From Luscinia megarhynchos (lineage: Eukaryota; Chordata; Aves; Passeriformes; Turdidae), in the NCBI GenBank assembly GCA_034336665.1, contig CM067566.1, positions 29,480,330-29,544,329 of the forward strand: a stretch of DNA of 64,000 nucleotides, in the 5' to 3' direction. The notes beneath the pieces were generated by a model, which ran no database searches, was not told the origin of the DNA, and saw only the letters and a list, made by a program, of their open reading frames with translations. A program made the position numbers and the translations under genes. Numbering within the stretch: the first letter of the stretch is position 1; each line of letters opens with the position of its first letter. Of this stretch, positions 24,818 through 38,220 are shown piece by piece.

Positions 24818-27800
24818 CTCAAACACAAGACTTAATTCTTTGGATTCCTCTTCAGAGTATGAAAAATGCTGTGAGTGTAGCATATCCCATTGTTACACCT
24901 GTCTTCCTTGAACTTCCTTTTTAGGCTTTTTTACAGAGGAAAGATCAAGCTGAATATGAGATTGAGTGTTCTGGGTTTTAAATTCTGGAAGTATATTTAG
25001 CCAGCCCATAACAATCTCATACACTTGATAAGAATTCTGTGGTAATTGCTAGATTTGAATTAAAAGCTGTGGTTTGTGGTCCCTTTTCCTGAAGGATCAA
25101 AAATGTGTTTTGCATCTTAGTAGCCCAACTACTGTTTAACAAGTAATTCAGTGAATTTTTCCCAGAACTTGGAAATCTGGCTTTTACTGGCTTTAGCCAG
25201 ACTCCCAGCTCAGTGGAAATACTCCCTTTAATTTTAATTAGAATTAGTCCCAATAGATGAATTAATCAAGAAGTAACAAATTGTGAGAATGCAGTAAAAT
25301 GTAACACTTGATGAAGTAAATATGAAGTTTTTGGTCAGTAGTAAAAGAGTAATTCAGTTTGGAGAGATATGAATATGATACCTGAATATCATAGAGGAGA
25401 TAAGTCTTATGATTTGCTGTTTCTTAAAAACCTTAGGGCTTGCTGCCACACTATGCTGCCAAAGCATTCCTTCAATCTGTTTTCTGTAAGGAGAGACATA
25501 CAATTTTTAACTATGGTATAACAGTAACTTAACCCAAGTTTCTGTCAGTCCTGCCCAATTAGCATGACTGCAGGTTCATGGCTCTAGGCTGGAATAAATC
25601 ATCTGGTAATACTTACCTGATACAAATATCTCCTGGTTGTGATAGTTACATTAAGAATTCAAATATTGAGAGGTCAATGTGTTTTGTACCATGCTGAGCT
25701 CTGAAAGCAGCCTTCCTTCTGTACAGAACTTGCAGCTGAGTTTATTCTGTGGTTTGCTCAGTGCTAACTGGTGTTCTTGAGGGAAGATGAAGGATCTTTG
25801 CAGTGAAGGAGAGCATTCCTACAGCTACTAGAAATCTTGTAAGTTTTGTGTGCTGTGGCAAATATGTTTTAGTTTTCTTCAATTCCACTGAATAGGCATG
25901 ATTTAGCCACCTAACAGAATAAAGGATGTCTTTTAACTATGTTAGGGATAGGAGGTTGGAAAATTTGGGTGGTAATGCTGTGGTCTTTCTTTATACCTTC
26001 ATAATTCTTTCCTGCTGATTTTTCTAATTGTCCAGTTTTCCTCATAAATATCAGCAATATATTTGCAGTTTATTCCAGTCTAACTTTATCCATATCTATA
26101 AATTGCTTTGAGATATTTTCAGAGTGGAGCCTCCTAGAGCTACAATGCCCTTTTTCTTGATAATTTAATTTTAATGTTAATTTTCAGAAACAAAACATTG
26201 CTTTTACAATATTTTCCTACAGTGCTAACAAGAGTAGCTAAGGAGAAGGACCTCCATATTTTAACACTGTTTTAGGATTGCTGTGTTTCAAAAAGGAGCT
26301 TAACAGCTGAAATTCATCAGTCTTTACAAGAGCAATTCATGTGCTGTGAGTGACATTTCTCTAAGGCAGTAAGAGTCTTTTCAGTAAGAGTCTGCAGATT
26401 TCACAAAATCTTTCGTTGTTCTAGTGTCAAGGTCATTCAGCCTTCCTAACCAACACATGAAGAAATTCTGACACATACAAAATCAACATAATAGTTGTCT
26501 TTCATGCCTTTAGGCAGTACTAGTAGTTGGGTATAATTTTACATAGCTGACAATTGTTTCATTGTGAAGTCTGTGAAGAAAGACTTTCTTCAGTACTTCA
26601 TCCTTCTTACCATCTTTGTTTTAATCTTGTATATGGTAGATCAGGCTTCTTTTTACTCCATATAATTATTCTGTTGCCTCTTGATACTGATATTGAGAAG
26701 CAATCCATATTAGTACTACTCTTCCTTGTATGCTTAGGAGAGCAAATAGTTTTGGACTGTCACTGTATGTTTAGCATTGCGATTTTTATCTTGACAATAA
26801 CCAGTAAGGCAAAAAAATGCCTTCATTTTTAGGTGCTGGTGTTAATCTACTCATTAACTGGCCAAGTTGATGAATGAGTGCTCTCTTTAGAAGATGAACA
26901 TGCTGCCTTCCCAGTGTAGACAAGGTGACCTGGTTATAACCCGTGTGATTTGAGTGACAGTTCAGCTTGCTCTAGTACTAGAGTTGAATCAATGCTAATA
27001 AAGAGTGGAAGGAAGAAGGGTTATAGATACCGTAATGATGTCCCTGAGGCCCTTCAGGGGAGTAAAGTAAAGCACAGTTTTACTTTTATCACTGGTCACA
27101 TACTGAGCTCATAGCTAGTCATGTTTTCTTTAAACTGAGAATAAACAGTGTACAATGTACCTTGTCATATTTACAGTCTTAGCCTTAGTTGCCTAAAGAT
27201 CAGCTCTTAAAAACCTGGCTGATCTAGCAGTAATTCTCCAAAGTACTACATTTTTAATGTCACAGTACATCTTTTGTTCAATTAACAATCTGAAGTCAAG
27301 TCTGAGTTTTGTCATCTTAGAGCACTTGTGAAAAGTGCATTTGTGACTTGCTATATAGAATGCTCAGAGGATGGTCCATTTGTGTCCTGAAATGTAGGTA
27401 AATCTGTAATAGTTATTGCCAGATTAAGTAGTCTGTAGATGTACACTGCTTTGAAAACAAGTATTTATACAACACTTGCAACAAAGAAATTTAAGGGCTG
27501 CTGTTACAGACCTCACTGTGTTTAATAGACTAGATCTAGTCAGGTAGCATTTTTAGGTGTTTTCTGTGCTATTCAAATTACTTAACAGCACTTTCAAGGC
27601 TGTCCTTATTGTCAAAATGTTTCTATTAGTATAGTTAGAATGAGTAATTCTGCTGAGGTAATATTTTAGCAGAAAGAGTATGGTGGTACTATGGTTGGTC
27701 TTAATTGTCTGCATTAAGTAATTTCCAGTGTGAAACGAGTAACATCAATTGGCACAGACTCTAGTAAAACAGATATATGCCATTTCAGTAATTGTTCCAA

Positions 27801-30800
27801 TTTGTAGAGGTTTATAAGGATACATTTATTCTGTGAAATTCATACCTATTTCATGTTTGCAATTTAAAAAGAAAAAGAAACCAATAGAATATCCTATTAT
27901 AAGCACCCTAATGGATTTAAATAAAAAGACTAAAATAGTTTCCAGCATAATTAAATTGAATGCTGTGGTATTATACTGGAAATGCTCAGTGGAATTTGGA
28001 GCACATAGGAGAAAATATGCTAAAAGCACAATAATTATACAGTAAATCTCTTAAAATATCTACATTATTGGTGCTGGGAGGGGGGAAATAAAAAACCTCT
28101 GCCACTATGAGGCCTGGAAATAATAGCAAGTGTATGTTTTGTTTAAAGCCACTTGAACAAGAATTGGGCATTAGGACACTGTTTTGTTGTACTATGAATA
28201 TCACCCATGCTTTTTCCCTCACTTTTTTCTTTATTAGCGACAAGAGAGTAGCAACTTGTGTGAATGACAGTACATAGAGAATGCTGTTCTATCTATTCAA
28301 GAGAAATATAAACATGAGATTGTATTTTTAGAGGTAGTAAGATATGCCATTGTATATATATATTGAAGAAATCTCTAATTGAGATAAAGGCGCAATAAAA
28401 ATAGTTTGTGTTGTTTTAATTAAGGACCATTCATAAGGAGTATTGACTTGAGACTGCATTTAGATTGCCTTGACAATCTCAATTGTTGCATGTCAGCTTC
28501 TGAGAGTTGTGTTTTGTCCTTTTCTCTGTGATCAAAAAACAAGCTGTGAGAACCCCATGACACTGGTGTGTGGAACCAAGTAACACATCAGCATGAGAGG
28601 ATTCAGCACTTTCATTGACTAGCAATATGATTATTCTTTTTGGGTCAAGCATTTTAAAAGTAAGAATAATAGACACATTCTTTCCTTGGCATTTCAGAAG
28701 TATTTGCTCTGAGAGTGAGGAAAACTTGTGATGAAGCTTGCATTATGTTCCAGGTCCCAGGAAAATTGTAGTGTGTTAATTTAACCTTTGTCCATATCTT
28801 TAAAACTGATCCTGTTTGCCTCTGTGTGCGTCTACTTCTTTTTTGGTTCTGTTTGCACTTCTGCCCCCTCTACTCTCTCTCTCTCTAGGTCCTGCAGTGA
28901 GAGCAGCAAATCAGTGCTGTGGACAGTGAACTTGTGCTTTTCAGGTTTGCTAAGTACAAGGTCTCATTTTGTCTGCCAAGTTACAGTGTAAGTTCCCAGT
29001 CCCAAAGAAACAGAGAATGTAGATTTGTTGATACAGTAATTTGAGGGGTATCCATTACTAATAAACTATTTTCCTTTTATTTCTAAAATACCGTCCCAAT
29101 GTAGCAAAGGCTTTTGGCAGTGTACATTTTCTCTGCCTTCTTTAATATGCACTTCATTACAGGTTTAAGAGGAATGAAAGTAACATTGCTTAATTACCTA
29201 ATTAATTGCTTAAATCTCTTTCAATGCGTTAAGGTTGTCTCTGTTTTATACTGTGGTAGAATCTGGAAGCATTGCTTAGAACAATGTGGAAGACATAAAA
29301 GTTAGTTATAAAAGAATTGTTCAACTTAATTTGTTTCACCTTTGTATTTAGAAAAGCACTAGAGTAAAATTGCTACCTGTAATTACTGAAATCCAATTTT
29401 TCTAGCTAGTTAATTTTTTAACTCCTTTTACCCATCAGAAAGGAGAAAAATGGAAGGACTCAAGCAGCATTTTAAAAATAAATTTTATTTGAAAGTCTAT
29501 TTAAACAAAATTGTGACTATTTGGATGCCTTAGGCATATTATATAATGGAACTTTATGAGACATGGCTGTGTTTAGAATTAGTACTGGATTTACAGGCCC
29601 TAGAAGAAAGACAACAGTGGTTCATTGTTAAGAAAGAAAAATACCATTGTGTCAGATTCCCCATGGTTTTGTGTACCTTTTCCTCCACCATCTCCTACAT
29701 TAAAAATTTAACCATAGACCTTGTTAGCAAAACCTGTGATAAAACAAATAAAGCAGATTCAGAAATTGAATGCACTAATATCGACTTCCTAAAAATCATG
29801 AAACATGGATTCCTTGAATTTTCAACCTAATGCAATTTAGTCATCATTCAGGTTTGAGCTTCCCATGTGTACCTTCATATGACCTGAAAAACTGAAATTA
29901 GAATATACTTTACCACGAGAGAAGAAAAAAAAATAAAAATCTTGGGAGTCTGGACTTTGCCACTCACCTCCTGCTCAAATCTGCATTTAACTGCAATTCA
30001 AAGAAGTTTTAATGGTAAACACTAACAGGTGTTTATTACTAAACAAGAGGCAGTTAAGCATTGGACAGGATCACTTTTTGGTCCCAAAGTAGGAAATAGT
30101 TGCCAAGATTGAAATACTGAAGTTAACATGCTTCAGCAGAGCAAGAGGAAGTTGTTTTGAATGTCCTGTCCCCAACTGTTTACCTCTCACACAAATAGAG
30201 TGTTGGGTACACTTTGTCTTCAGCAAGTATCATCATGATTCATTAGCCATAATGCAGCCAGTCATCAAGCATTATAACCCGAACTTACTTCTCATGAGGT
30301 TGTGAAATTCTGAAGGAGAGAATTTATTGTGCTATTTAGAATGTTCTGCCTTCCTAAAACTTCTGACCTATTCATTTCAAAAGCAATGAAAATGATGAGT
30401 CTGCTTTTCTCCCATCTGTTCCACCCAATAGATTTTTGAGTATTGAGTGCAGTGAAGCCTAGGTAATTATCTGAAATTATTTGCTACTATTTGTATGTTC
30501 TTTTGGGTTTTAAAGAATCCTGTTTTCTAATGGGTATTGTACCATGCTCACTGAAATATTTGGAGATGTTCGAGGTACTCTTTAATAATAAATGAATATG
30601 ATTGTAACAGACACAGGTCTTGCTTATGTTACCAGTAAGAACAAAATTAAATTTGTAGATTTTGATGCTAATTCTAATGCAGATTTTGTTTTCATGAATG
30701 TTTTTCTCACTTATTGGAGAAAGGGATAGCAAGGAAAGAATGAGTATTTTGGATAAGGAGATTCAACTTTGTTTTGATTCCTATTTAGAATATAAGTTTT

Positions 30801-32811
30801 ATAGAGTCAAGAGTCTGGGCATTCGTTTGTGTCATGGGACAAGTCTTAAATGAGGCAAAGTAACAGGTTTTCTCTACCACACCTCATATTTCTTCTCTCT
30901 CAAGTGCATTTTTATACTCTAGCTGATGTTGATATGCTAATGTCCTTACATGAGGGAAGAATAGCTAATGCAGATGGGTTGCCTGCAAGAGAAGCTATAC
31001 CATTCTTCATGAAACCCGATAAATTCAGTGTCTCCTGATGTTCTGTTGCAGGTTTGAAAAGCATGTATGGATCTAAAAATTACATGTTAGACTAGATTTC
31101 CTTCTAGTCTAGTCTAGGCATAAATGCCTCCTTGTAGTACTGCACTTGCTGCTGTGCTCCGATGGTGTAAACCTCTTGTGCTTCTATCCTATATTTGCTA
31201 CATTTTGTGGAATGTCAAGAAGAGGCAACCATTTTTAAAGGATGGAGGCCTAAGGAATTTGTGTGCTTTGTCTTATACACACTCCAATTTAATTATTTTG
31301 GACAAATCTTTTATTGTTCGTTGTTAGTGTTAAAAATAATTAAAAATCTGTTGCTTTCATGGAAATGAACTTTCATTGTGATACTCAGACTGGAGGTGTG
31401 CCAGCTCTTTATGCCTCAGTCTTTGCTGAAATACATACTCTTCTATTTTTTACTCTCTCCAAATACATTACATTGACTATAGTCTTGTTTGTTAATCAGT
31501 TTTTATATAGTACTGGCACTGTGTCTTTTGAAACCCTGGCTGCATATTCTTGCATTGATACACTGGCAACAAGAAAACTGACAGCTGGAGGTTTTTCAGG
31601 AATATCTAATCATGTTTTCTAATCATTTGCTCCTATGGCTTTCAACATGTAAAAAAAGAGGGACAGATTCAAGTCCCAGCTACACCACTATAAATATGAG
31701 ATTATCAAAAGAATTCTTTTGAACTCAGAAGTGCAAATCAATGCTCATTCTGGTCATATAGTTAATTTTAACATAAGGAGAACAGTCAGAAAAATTACTT
31801 TTTTTACAAATAATCCTACAAATAGGTTTATATTATTTCAGATTTAAATGGGTGCTTTTTAAGTCATTATTGGAACTAGGATTAAATATCTGATGGAGAT
31901 TTAAAAATTTAGTGACAATATTGATTAAAGGAAAAAGAAGGTTTATCAGAAAACTGTGTACCTATTTGTACATTCATTCACTCTTTTATCTTTGGATTAA
32001 CATATGACTGACTTATGATAATGATGCAAATAATTTTAAAAATTTGCTTTATTATTCTTTAGTATATTAGTGTTTATGTCATTGTAAGTTAATGGCAGAA
32101 GTGCATCTTTTAAGGGAAACTCAGAACAAAAAAGGCACTGACAGTGAGATGAACTCTTTGCTTTGCCTGGATTTAAACCATACTTCCAGGGGAGGTTTTT
32201 TTTTATACCTACCTTCCACTGCAACAAAGATGTCTGTGGATGTCTTTGAGGATTCTGCCTACAGAATTTGCATATGATATCAAAACCCAGATTATATAAC
32301 ATCTGTAATAAATTTCAGAGCAAAGCTCATATGAGAATGGAACTCTCAGAGCAGGTTTTGGGGTACAGCATTTGTTCTAGACCTCCATCTAAGTGCCTCA
32401 ATTAATTCTTGAATTTTCAGAGCTTCTGTGCAGACCTAATTTGCTTTGAAGTCATGTGAAACGGCAGAATGGTCTTAGCACACAGAAAATGATAAAGCTG
32501 AGCAGAAAACTAACTTTGTTTCCTGCTGTAATTCAATTCTTCAGCCACAGAACTATCCTTTTGTTTGTACTGTCACACAGTCAGAGTGAAATCGTATTAG
32601 GTGGAACTGTTGTACTTAAATTTAAATGAAAGCTGTTTAGCTAATTCTATTATTTGTGATGTTGCCTGCTGTGTGTTTTTATACTTTGCTTGTTTATAAT
32701 GCTGTCTGTGACAGTCTTCCTCATGTGAATGTCACTTTTTTCTGCATGAAATCTCATGCATTTGTAAAGAAAGGATGGACAGTGTGGGATTTACTAGTTT
32801 AAAATAAGCAA
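24818..32811. other. Unique AT-rich sequence, no gene seen
   Basis: No recognisable transposon, RNA gene or exon occurs in this 8-kb stretch. Short simple runs exist, such as CTCTCTCTCTCT near 28875 and ATATATATAT near 28355. The many 60-95 codon frames are spread over all frames without domain content. Confidence 0.5.
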
Positions 32812-32875
32812 TTTCATAGAATATTGAAGTTAGAGGAGAGGTGAGAGTTTTACAGATAACTCATCAATCTATTTA
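32812..32875 (-). mobile_element. Possible old CR1 3' tail (weak)
   Basis: TTTCATAGAATATTGAAGTTAGAGGAGAGGT resembles the reverse-complemented CR1 3' end (TCATAGAATCATTGAAGTTGGAAGAGACCT form), and TCATCAATCTA resembles the continuation. The match is short and diverged. A chance match cannot be excluded. Confidence 0.25.
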
Positions 32876-34993
32876 AATGTGGTGCAAAATACTTTCAGCA
32901 CTTTATCAAGAGTAGCTCTACATGGCTTTTCTTCATGGAAAAAATATCATTTTCTGTGGAAAATATCTCACTTACTGGTAATCTTATAGGTAGAAATAGA
33001 TTGTAGTCTGCTGAAATAAGAGAATGAGCAAGAGGCGTCAAAGTAATTTTAGAAATGAGACTTAGGGTGAAAGGGCATCAATGATAACCAAGTGGTGTTA
33101 TGAAATCTGTCCTCACAAGAGAGTGGCCCAAGAGTGGCATTAGCAAATGTTACTGTTCAAGAGTATCCTAATGAACTGAGACAATAAAGAACTGCTGTTT
33201 TATCATCTTTGTGGATCCTTTGGATGGCATTTGGTAGTCTAGGGGTAGATAAATTTTGCACTTTTAATTAGAGATTGGATCTCATGCCTACTATAGAGCA
33301 GAAATTGATATTGTTAAAAATATCAAGGGTAATTTTTTTGTGTTACAGAACAACTGCATTAAAGGAATTATGTTATTATGGTGGAGTTCCATCTGAAAAG
33401 TTACAAAATGTGAAAGTGAAGGCTGCAGGTGTATTTATGTGCATAATCTCTTCCTTAGATCTTGCTGCTTACTTATTAGCTAGAATGTGCACTGTGTATA
33501 AACATATAGTGCTAGATACAGCTCTCTGAAATTCTCAACCTACACTGAGGTTTAGGGACTTGCATCCTGCTAATGCGCACAGAAAAAGGGTTCAAGGTAT
33601 TTGAAGTTTTAGGAAGTTGGGAGCTACACTTGTCACTGAAATGTGGTAATTCTAGAAAGTAACTGTAATGAAAAACACAGAAATATTGCTGGACAATATA
33701 ATATGAAAAGGCTGGGAAATCACTGTTTTTTGAGAAATTACCAGATGGGTGATTTCTGCCTGGAACTATAATTTGAACATTCTCTGGAACACCATCTATC
33801 ATTCATATCTATTTTGAAGTTGGAGTTTTAAAATCTATGCTGATTACATAGCTGTATGCATTTCAGGTAAACTCTTTTTTTTCTGAGTTTGTAAAAGTAA
33901 GTTAAGCAGCATGAACTTGTGTGACTAAACTATTTGCATCTTTGCTTATTATGTGTTTTCTGTAACAGTTCATATTATTTAGTCTAAAACAAAGAATACA
34001 AAATAATAACCAATGGAGTTTCAAGCACTAAAACCATTTCAAGCATAAAAAAAATTGTAGACTTGTGCATCATAGGTATCAAAGTGTACTTACCCAAGAT
34101 GTCTCAAACTGAAGATTAATTTCTACTTAACTGAAATCCTTATTATTATTTTTCTTCACTTTATTAGTACTATGTTTTTAATAATCCTAAAATAGGCTAA
34201 AATAGCGGCTTGGGATTTGCCTCTGGTTATTACATACATATTCTTTCTCACCTGTGAACAATTTTTATAATCCTGTCTGTTGTTTTCATAGTCTCTGAAG
34301 TTCATGCCTTGCTGGTATATTTTCTGTTAATTTTCTGTCCTGTTTCTCATATCCTAGAAAAGTATGTTGCACCACTTTTCCCTTTAGTTAGCCTAACATT
34401 TCATTTTACATCTCAAATAGATTTTAATTGCTTTTGGTGGTATTTGAGTTCATTATACAAAGGTCCTTAAAAGGGATATTAATTGCAATAAAAAAATCCC
34501 AGTGTACCATTTTTACATAATAATCTATAATGCTTGAATGGGCATATAAAGAATTCTGAAAATCTGAATGCTTGCATGACATATCTGAGACAAAAGCTAT
34601 CCCCTTAGGGAATGGAGATAATTTGCTTTTCTCTCATACATTACACATCCCCTCTTTTAAACACTATTTCCATGGAAAATATCTTTTGTTTTATATCAGA
34701 GAGTTGTTAAAGTTGAGAGTAGAATGTTAGGCTTGGTTATTTGGGATGTTAATATCCTGATAGGATTTTGGCACTCTAATTCTTTGTTTCCTATTACCTA
34801 TTCATTGTTTGTTTTTGTCCTCAATACTTTTCTCCAAGTGAAGTTTTCTGTTTCCTCTTACTTTTTGAAGAGTGAATGATATCAATTCCTTTTTTGTTGG
34901 GGATGATGCAAAGGGATGGCCAACTTCTTAAACAGAAAAGAAACTAAAAATATTTCACTGATGTAGCCATGCCAGTGATTAATTAGCCACTTT
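32876..34993. other. Unique sequence, nothing recognised
   Basis: AT-rich sequence with no gene or repeat that I can identify. Confidence 0.5.
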
Positions 34994-35239
34994 ATGTTAA
35001 ATATGCAACCAACCTCTGCAAAAATGGATGGATTCTGCAAGACAGATAGAGAGCAGGACTGGCCCTTTCTAAAGTACTCTGTTGTTGCTTCAGACAGGAT
35101 TTATGAGTGGAAGAGTTCAAGGTACAATGGACATACTACCCAACAAGAAGAAATCGCCTCTGCCACAACACTTAAACACATTGTCCCTTTATCGACAGCT
35201 GAGCTTCTAGGGATGGATTTTTCAGATACTTTAAGGTGA
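34994..35239 (+). other. Unidentified 81-codon frame, possible exon
   Basis: An internal ATG at about 35024 has a good start context (AAAATGG) and opens a 71-residue stretch. The peptide is hydrophilic and mixed, with motifs such as TDREQDW and STAELLGMDFSDTLR, and its codons are less AT-biased than the surroundings. The stop overlaps AAGGTGAGG, which also resembles a splice donor. I recognise no family. No polypyrimidine tract or acceptor is clear upstream. It may be chance, a small lineage-specific transcript, or conserved noncoding DNA. Confidence 0.12.
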
Positions 35240-36119
35240 GGATAAAATGATGTAGATTAGCACTGCTAATTTGTTAGCATACTCTCTAACTTGTTGCATA
35301 TTGTTTTCTTATGCCAGGTTGTAATATAAAGGAAATTGGGCAGGGTCTTTGAAGGTCATGAATCTCAAATTTTGCATCTCCTACTCTTCTAAGTAGACAA
35401 GTATTATGTGGGTTAAATGATAGGGAGCTAGACAGTTTTCCAGATAGGAACCAGATGGAAGCATAGTGTAGTAGGTTTCCTGTTTATCACTCTGAAGATA
35501 CCTGTTTATTTCATAGACACTTTTTCTCAGGTACCTCATGAAAGTTTTTAAGTTGAAACCTCACCTATAACTCACCACCTAGGTTATTGGTATGAAAAAT
35601 TATGTATGAAAAATAAAATATTATGTGACAATTTAATAAGCTCTGGGAACAAATGATGATCGGGTGAGCCAACTCCTCTGAATGTTTATCTGCCTTACTA
35701 ATTGTTACATTACATATTTCATGGACAGTGATATTTTTTAGGCAATTGTGTTTATGGTGTATTTGTTGTTAGGTTATTTATCATTCATCATTTGTTAGAC
35801 ATGATGTGAATACAACAACTATGTATGTAACTGTGGACTGAAAGATGTGTATTTCATTTTCATTCTCATATCATTTGACAATATTTATATGGCTCTCTTA
35901 TTTGCATATTTACATTTTTATATTACTAGGCAAGTATTTTTTTTTAACTATCAGCAAAGCGACATTCATGCCACTGTAACTTGTACAATGTTTACAGCAT
36001 CTAACTTAACAGAAGTACTTACAAAGTATTTTGCAGACATGTTTGTTTTCATCATTATTCAAATCAGAGTGTGAAATGTTTTACAGCAAAGGATCCAAAT
36101 GAGTTGGTATGAGAGTACC
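35240..36119. other. Unique sequence, nothing recognised
   Basis: AT-rich sequence without identifiable gene or repeat. Confidence 0.5.
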
Positions 36120-36480
36120 ATAGGCTTCCATTTTAAGCTATATTGCTTGTGTGTGTATTAACATGAGAGGAAACAGTGCATCATTGGCTTGCTGTGGGAT
36201 CGTCAGCTTGCTGTGTGAAAAGCAGCAGCAACATGACAATGTGAGGAATGAGTGAAATCAGCAGAGAGTGGCCTGAAAGGCTGTCAGACTCTGAGTAATG
36301 TTTGAACAAGTGTGAAGCAGGAATATTGTTAGATGATGTATGCGACGTACCGGAGCCTTGGAAATACTGCTCTTCTATCAGATGAGTTACCGTGTGCGTC
36401 TAAGCCCTGAATATCTTTCATCTGCACCACGCTGTGTTAGCTGTGATGTGCTGTATTTCCTGCATCAGAAATTCTGATGA
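36120..36480. other. Candidate conserved noncoding or ncRNA segment
   Basis: Base composition shifts to balanced here, with CpGs (GCGACGTACCGG, ACCGTGTGCG, CACGCTG) that are rare elsewhere in the window. There is no repeat signature and no useful open frame. Within it, 36331-36410 has an ATGATGT box, a GATGAGT box and a terminal CCTGA. This is faintly like the C, C' and D boxes of a C/D snoRNA, but the flanking stem is poor. It is best described as a candidate element of unknown function. Confidence 0.2.
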
Positions 36481-37631
36481 ATATTTTATAGGGTTTATTT
36501 TTGTTAGCTGAACTTCAGTTTTTACTCTTTTCCTTTTTTCTTTTTTTTTGATCTTTTAGGCATTGGCTGTTCTGGGTAACTTTATGATTGGGATTATGTG
36601 AGAAAAGCCTAGTGGGGGAATAACAGCCACTTTTCCTTTTGTGAAAATAACTAGAGTACTTACAGTGGCTAAACACATTATATTAGAGAAATTCTTTTCT
36701 TTAAGGGCTAATCATGATTGGCAGTACTAGCCATTAACAAGGTGTTAAATGTTACAGATTCCTGTTAACGTCAGTGGGACTAGTATTTAAGCCTTTAAAT
36801 TGCACTGGATGCAGAAAATCTATGGTGTTTATGATCAGGAAGGCATAGCACTACTTTGTCCTTTTAACTGTTGAAGGTGGAAATTTCTTGCTGAAGGATG
36901 TATCTTGTTCTCAAGGGCATCCAGTGTTGTGTTTTTTTAACTTGTTTAAGATTCAATAGTCGCTTAAACTGCGTGTTTCTAATGTATTTGTCTATTTGGC
37001 TATTGTATGTATTTCACTGTTCTTTTTCACACTTCTCCATATTCTTAAACATTATCTTTTATGCCTAGCTTGCTGTCATTCTTATTACAACTTATTGTCT
37101 TTGTCAATATAAGTAATATATATATATATTATATCAAGTAATACATAATCTCTCTTCTTGCTCTTGGCAATTAAAACCCAAAGGAAAGTGACACCGCATT
37201 AAAAAGCTCCAATAAGATATATACTATGATATACTCACTTGACAAGGCATCACCTCTAAAAGAATATATTCCTTCTAATTTAATCTCTTGTCCTTTTTTA
37301 TTCTCCATCTTGCCTGTAGTGGTTATTTCTGGTTATTATGGCTTTCAAATCCTCAGGCTTTTGTCTATATGAAAATAGGGATTTTTCAAAGGCACTGATG
37401 GTGGATAAATGCACATTTCCTATAGAGAAGATTGATTTCTGCTCTTCATGGATACAAACAGCAAGAGTATGTCCTCATTGTCATGACCGATTTTGCTGGT
37501 TTGAGACACTAAACTTCCAGAAGATCCCAATAGGAGAGGATGACCCCCCGTGTCTGTGATCAATATCCTTTTTTAAAGGCAGTTTGTTACTATAGTTTCC
37601 CTATAAATATATGGTGTTTTGTTTATGTTGG
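36481..37631. other. Unique sequence with short (TA)n run
   Basis: A (TA)n-like run lies at about 37115-37132. A plus frame at 37338-37559 contains a CPHC motif in a faintly RING-like context, but the ligand pattern is incomplete. No gene is supported. Confidence 0.45.
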
Positions 37632-38220
37632 TGGTGGTGTTTAACCCCATCCAGCAACTAAGCACCACACAGCCACTCTCTCCCTCCCAGTGTGGTGGGG
37701 CAGAGAACTCAAAGGATAAAAGTGAGAAAAGTGGTGGTTGAGATAGAGACAGTTTAATAGGGAAAACAAAAGCCCCGTGCAGAAACAAAGCAAAACAAGG
37801 AATTTGTTCACTGCTTCCCATGGGCAGGCAGGTGTTCAGCCATTTCCAGAAGATCAGGGTTCCATCACAGGGTTCTTACCTTGGAAAGCCAAACACTATC
37901 ACTCCAAATGTCCCTCCTTTCTTTTACTTCCCCCAGTTTTATACACTGAACACGATGCCATGGTCTGGAATATCCCTTTTGTCAGCTGGGATCACGTATC
38001 CCAGCTGTGACCCCTCACAGCTACTCGTGCACCCACAGCCTCCTTGCTGGAGGAGTGGGGTAAGGAGCAGAAAAGGCCTTAGTTGGGTGTAAACCCCACT
38101 CAGCAATAACAAAAATAACCTGGTGTTATCAAGACTGTTTTCAAATATATATATATCCAAAATATAGCCATGTGCAAGGTACTATGAAAAAAATGAACTT
38201 GATCAAAGTTGTACAAAGCA
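37632..38220 (-). mobile_element. Solo LTR of an endogenous retrovirus (copy 1)
   Basis: This block aligns by eye along its length with the LTR at 50373-50922. Shared phrases include TTAACCCCA near the start, CAGCCACTC, GAGACAGTTTAATAGG, AACAAAGCAAAACAAGGAA, TTCACTGCTTCCCATGGGC, TCTGGAATATCC and ACTATGAA near the end. Orientation is minus because the ATTAAA polyadenylation signal lies on that strand. It is a long terminal repeat left by recombination. No gag, pol or env sequence adjoins it. Copy 1 is longer and more diverged at its upstream part than copy 2, and I could not find a target-site duplication, so the ends are approximate. Confidence 0.85.
37753..37758 (-). promoter_or_regulatory. 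LTR polyadenylation signal ATTAAA
   Basis: ATTAAA on the minus strand lies in the conserved core shared by both LTR copies. It defines the LTR orientation. Confidence 0.6.

Noticed and set aside
37338..37559. Cys-rich plus frame with VCPHCHDRF, resembling part of a RING finger
   Set aside because: Only some of the eight zinc ligands are present and the spacing is wrong. The frame stands alone, so I treat it as a chance resemblance or a relic too decayed to call.
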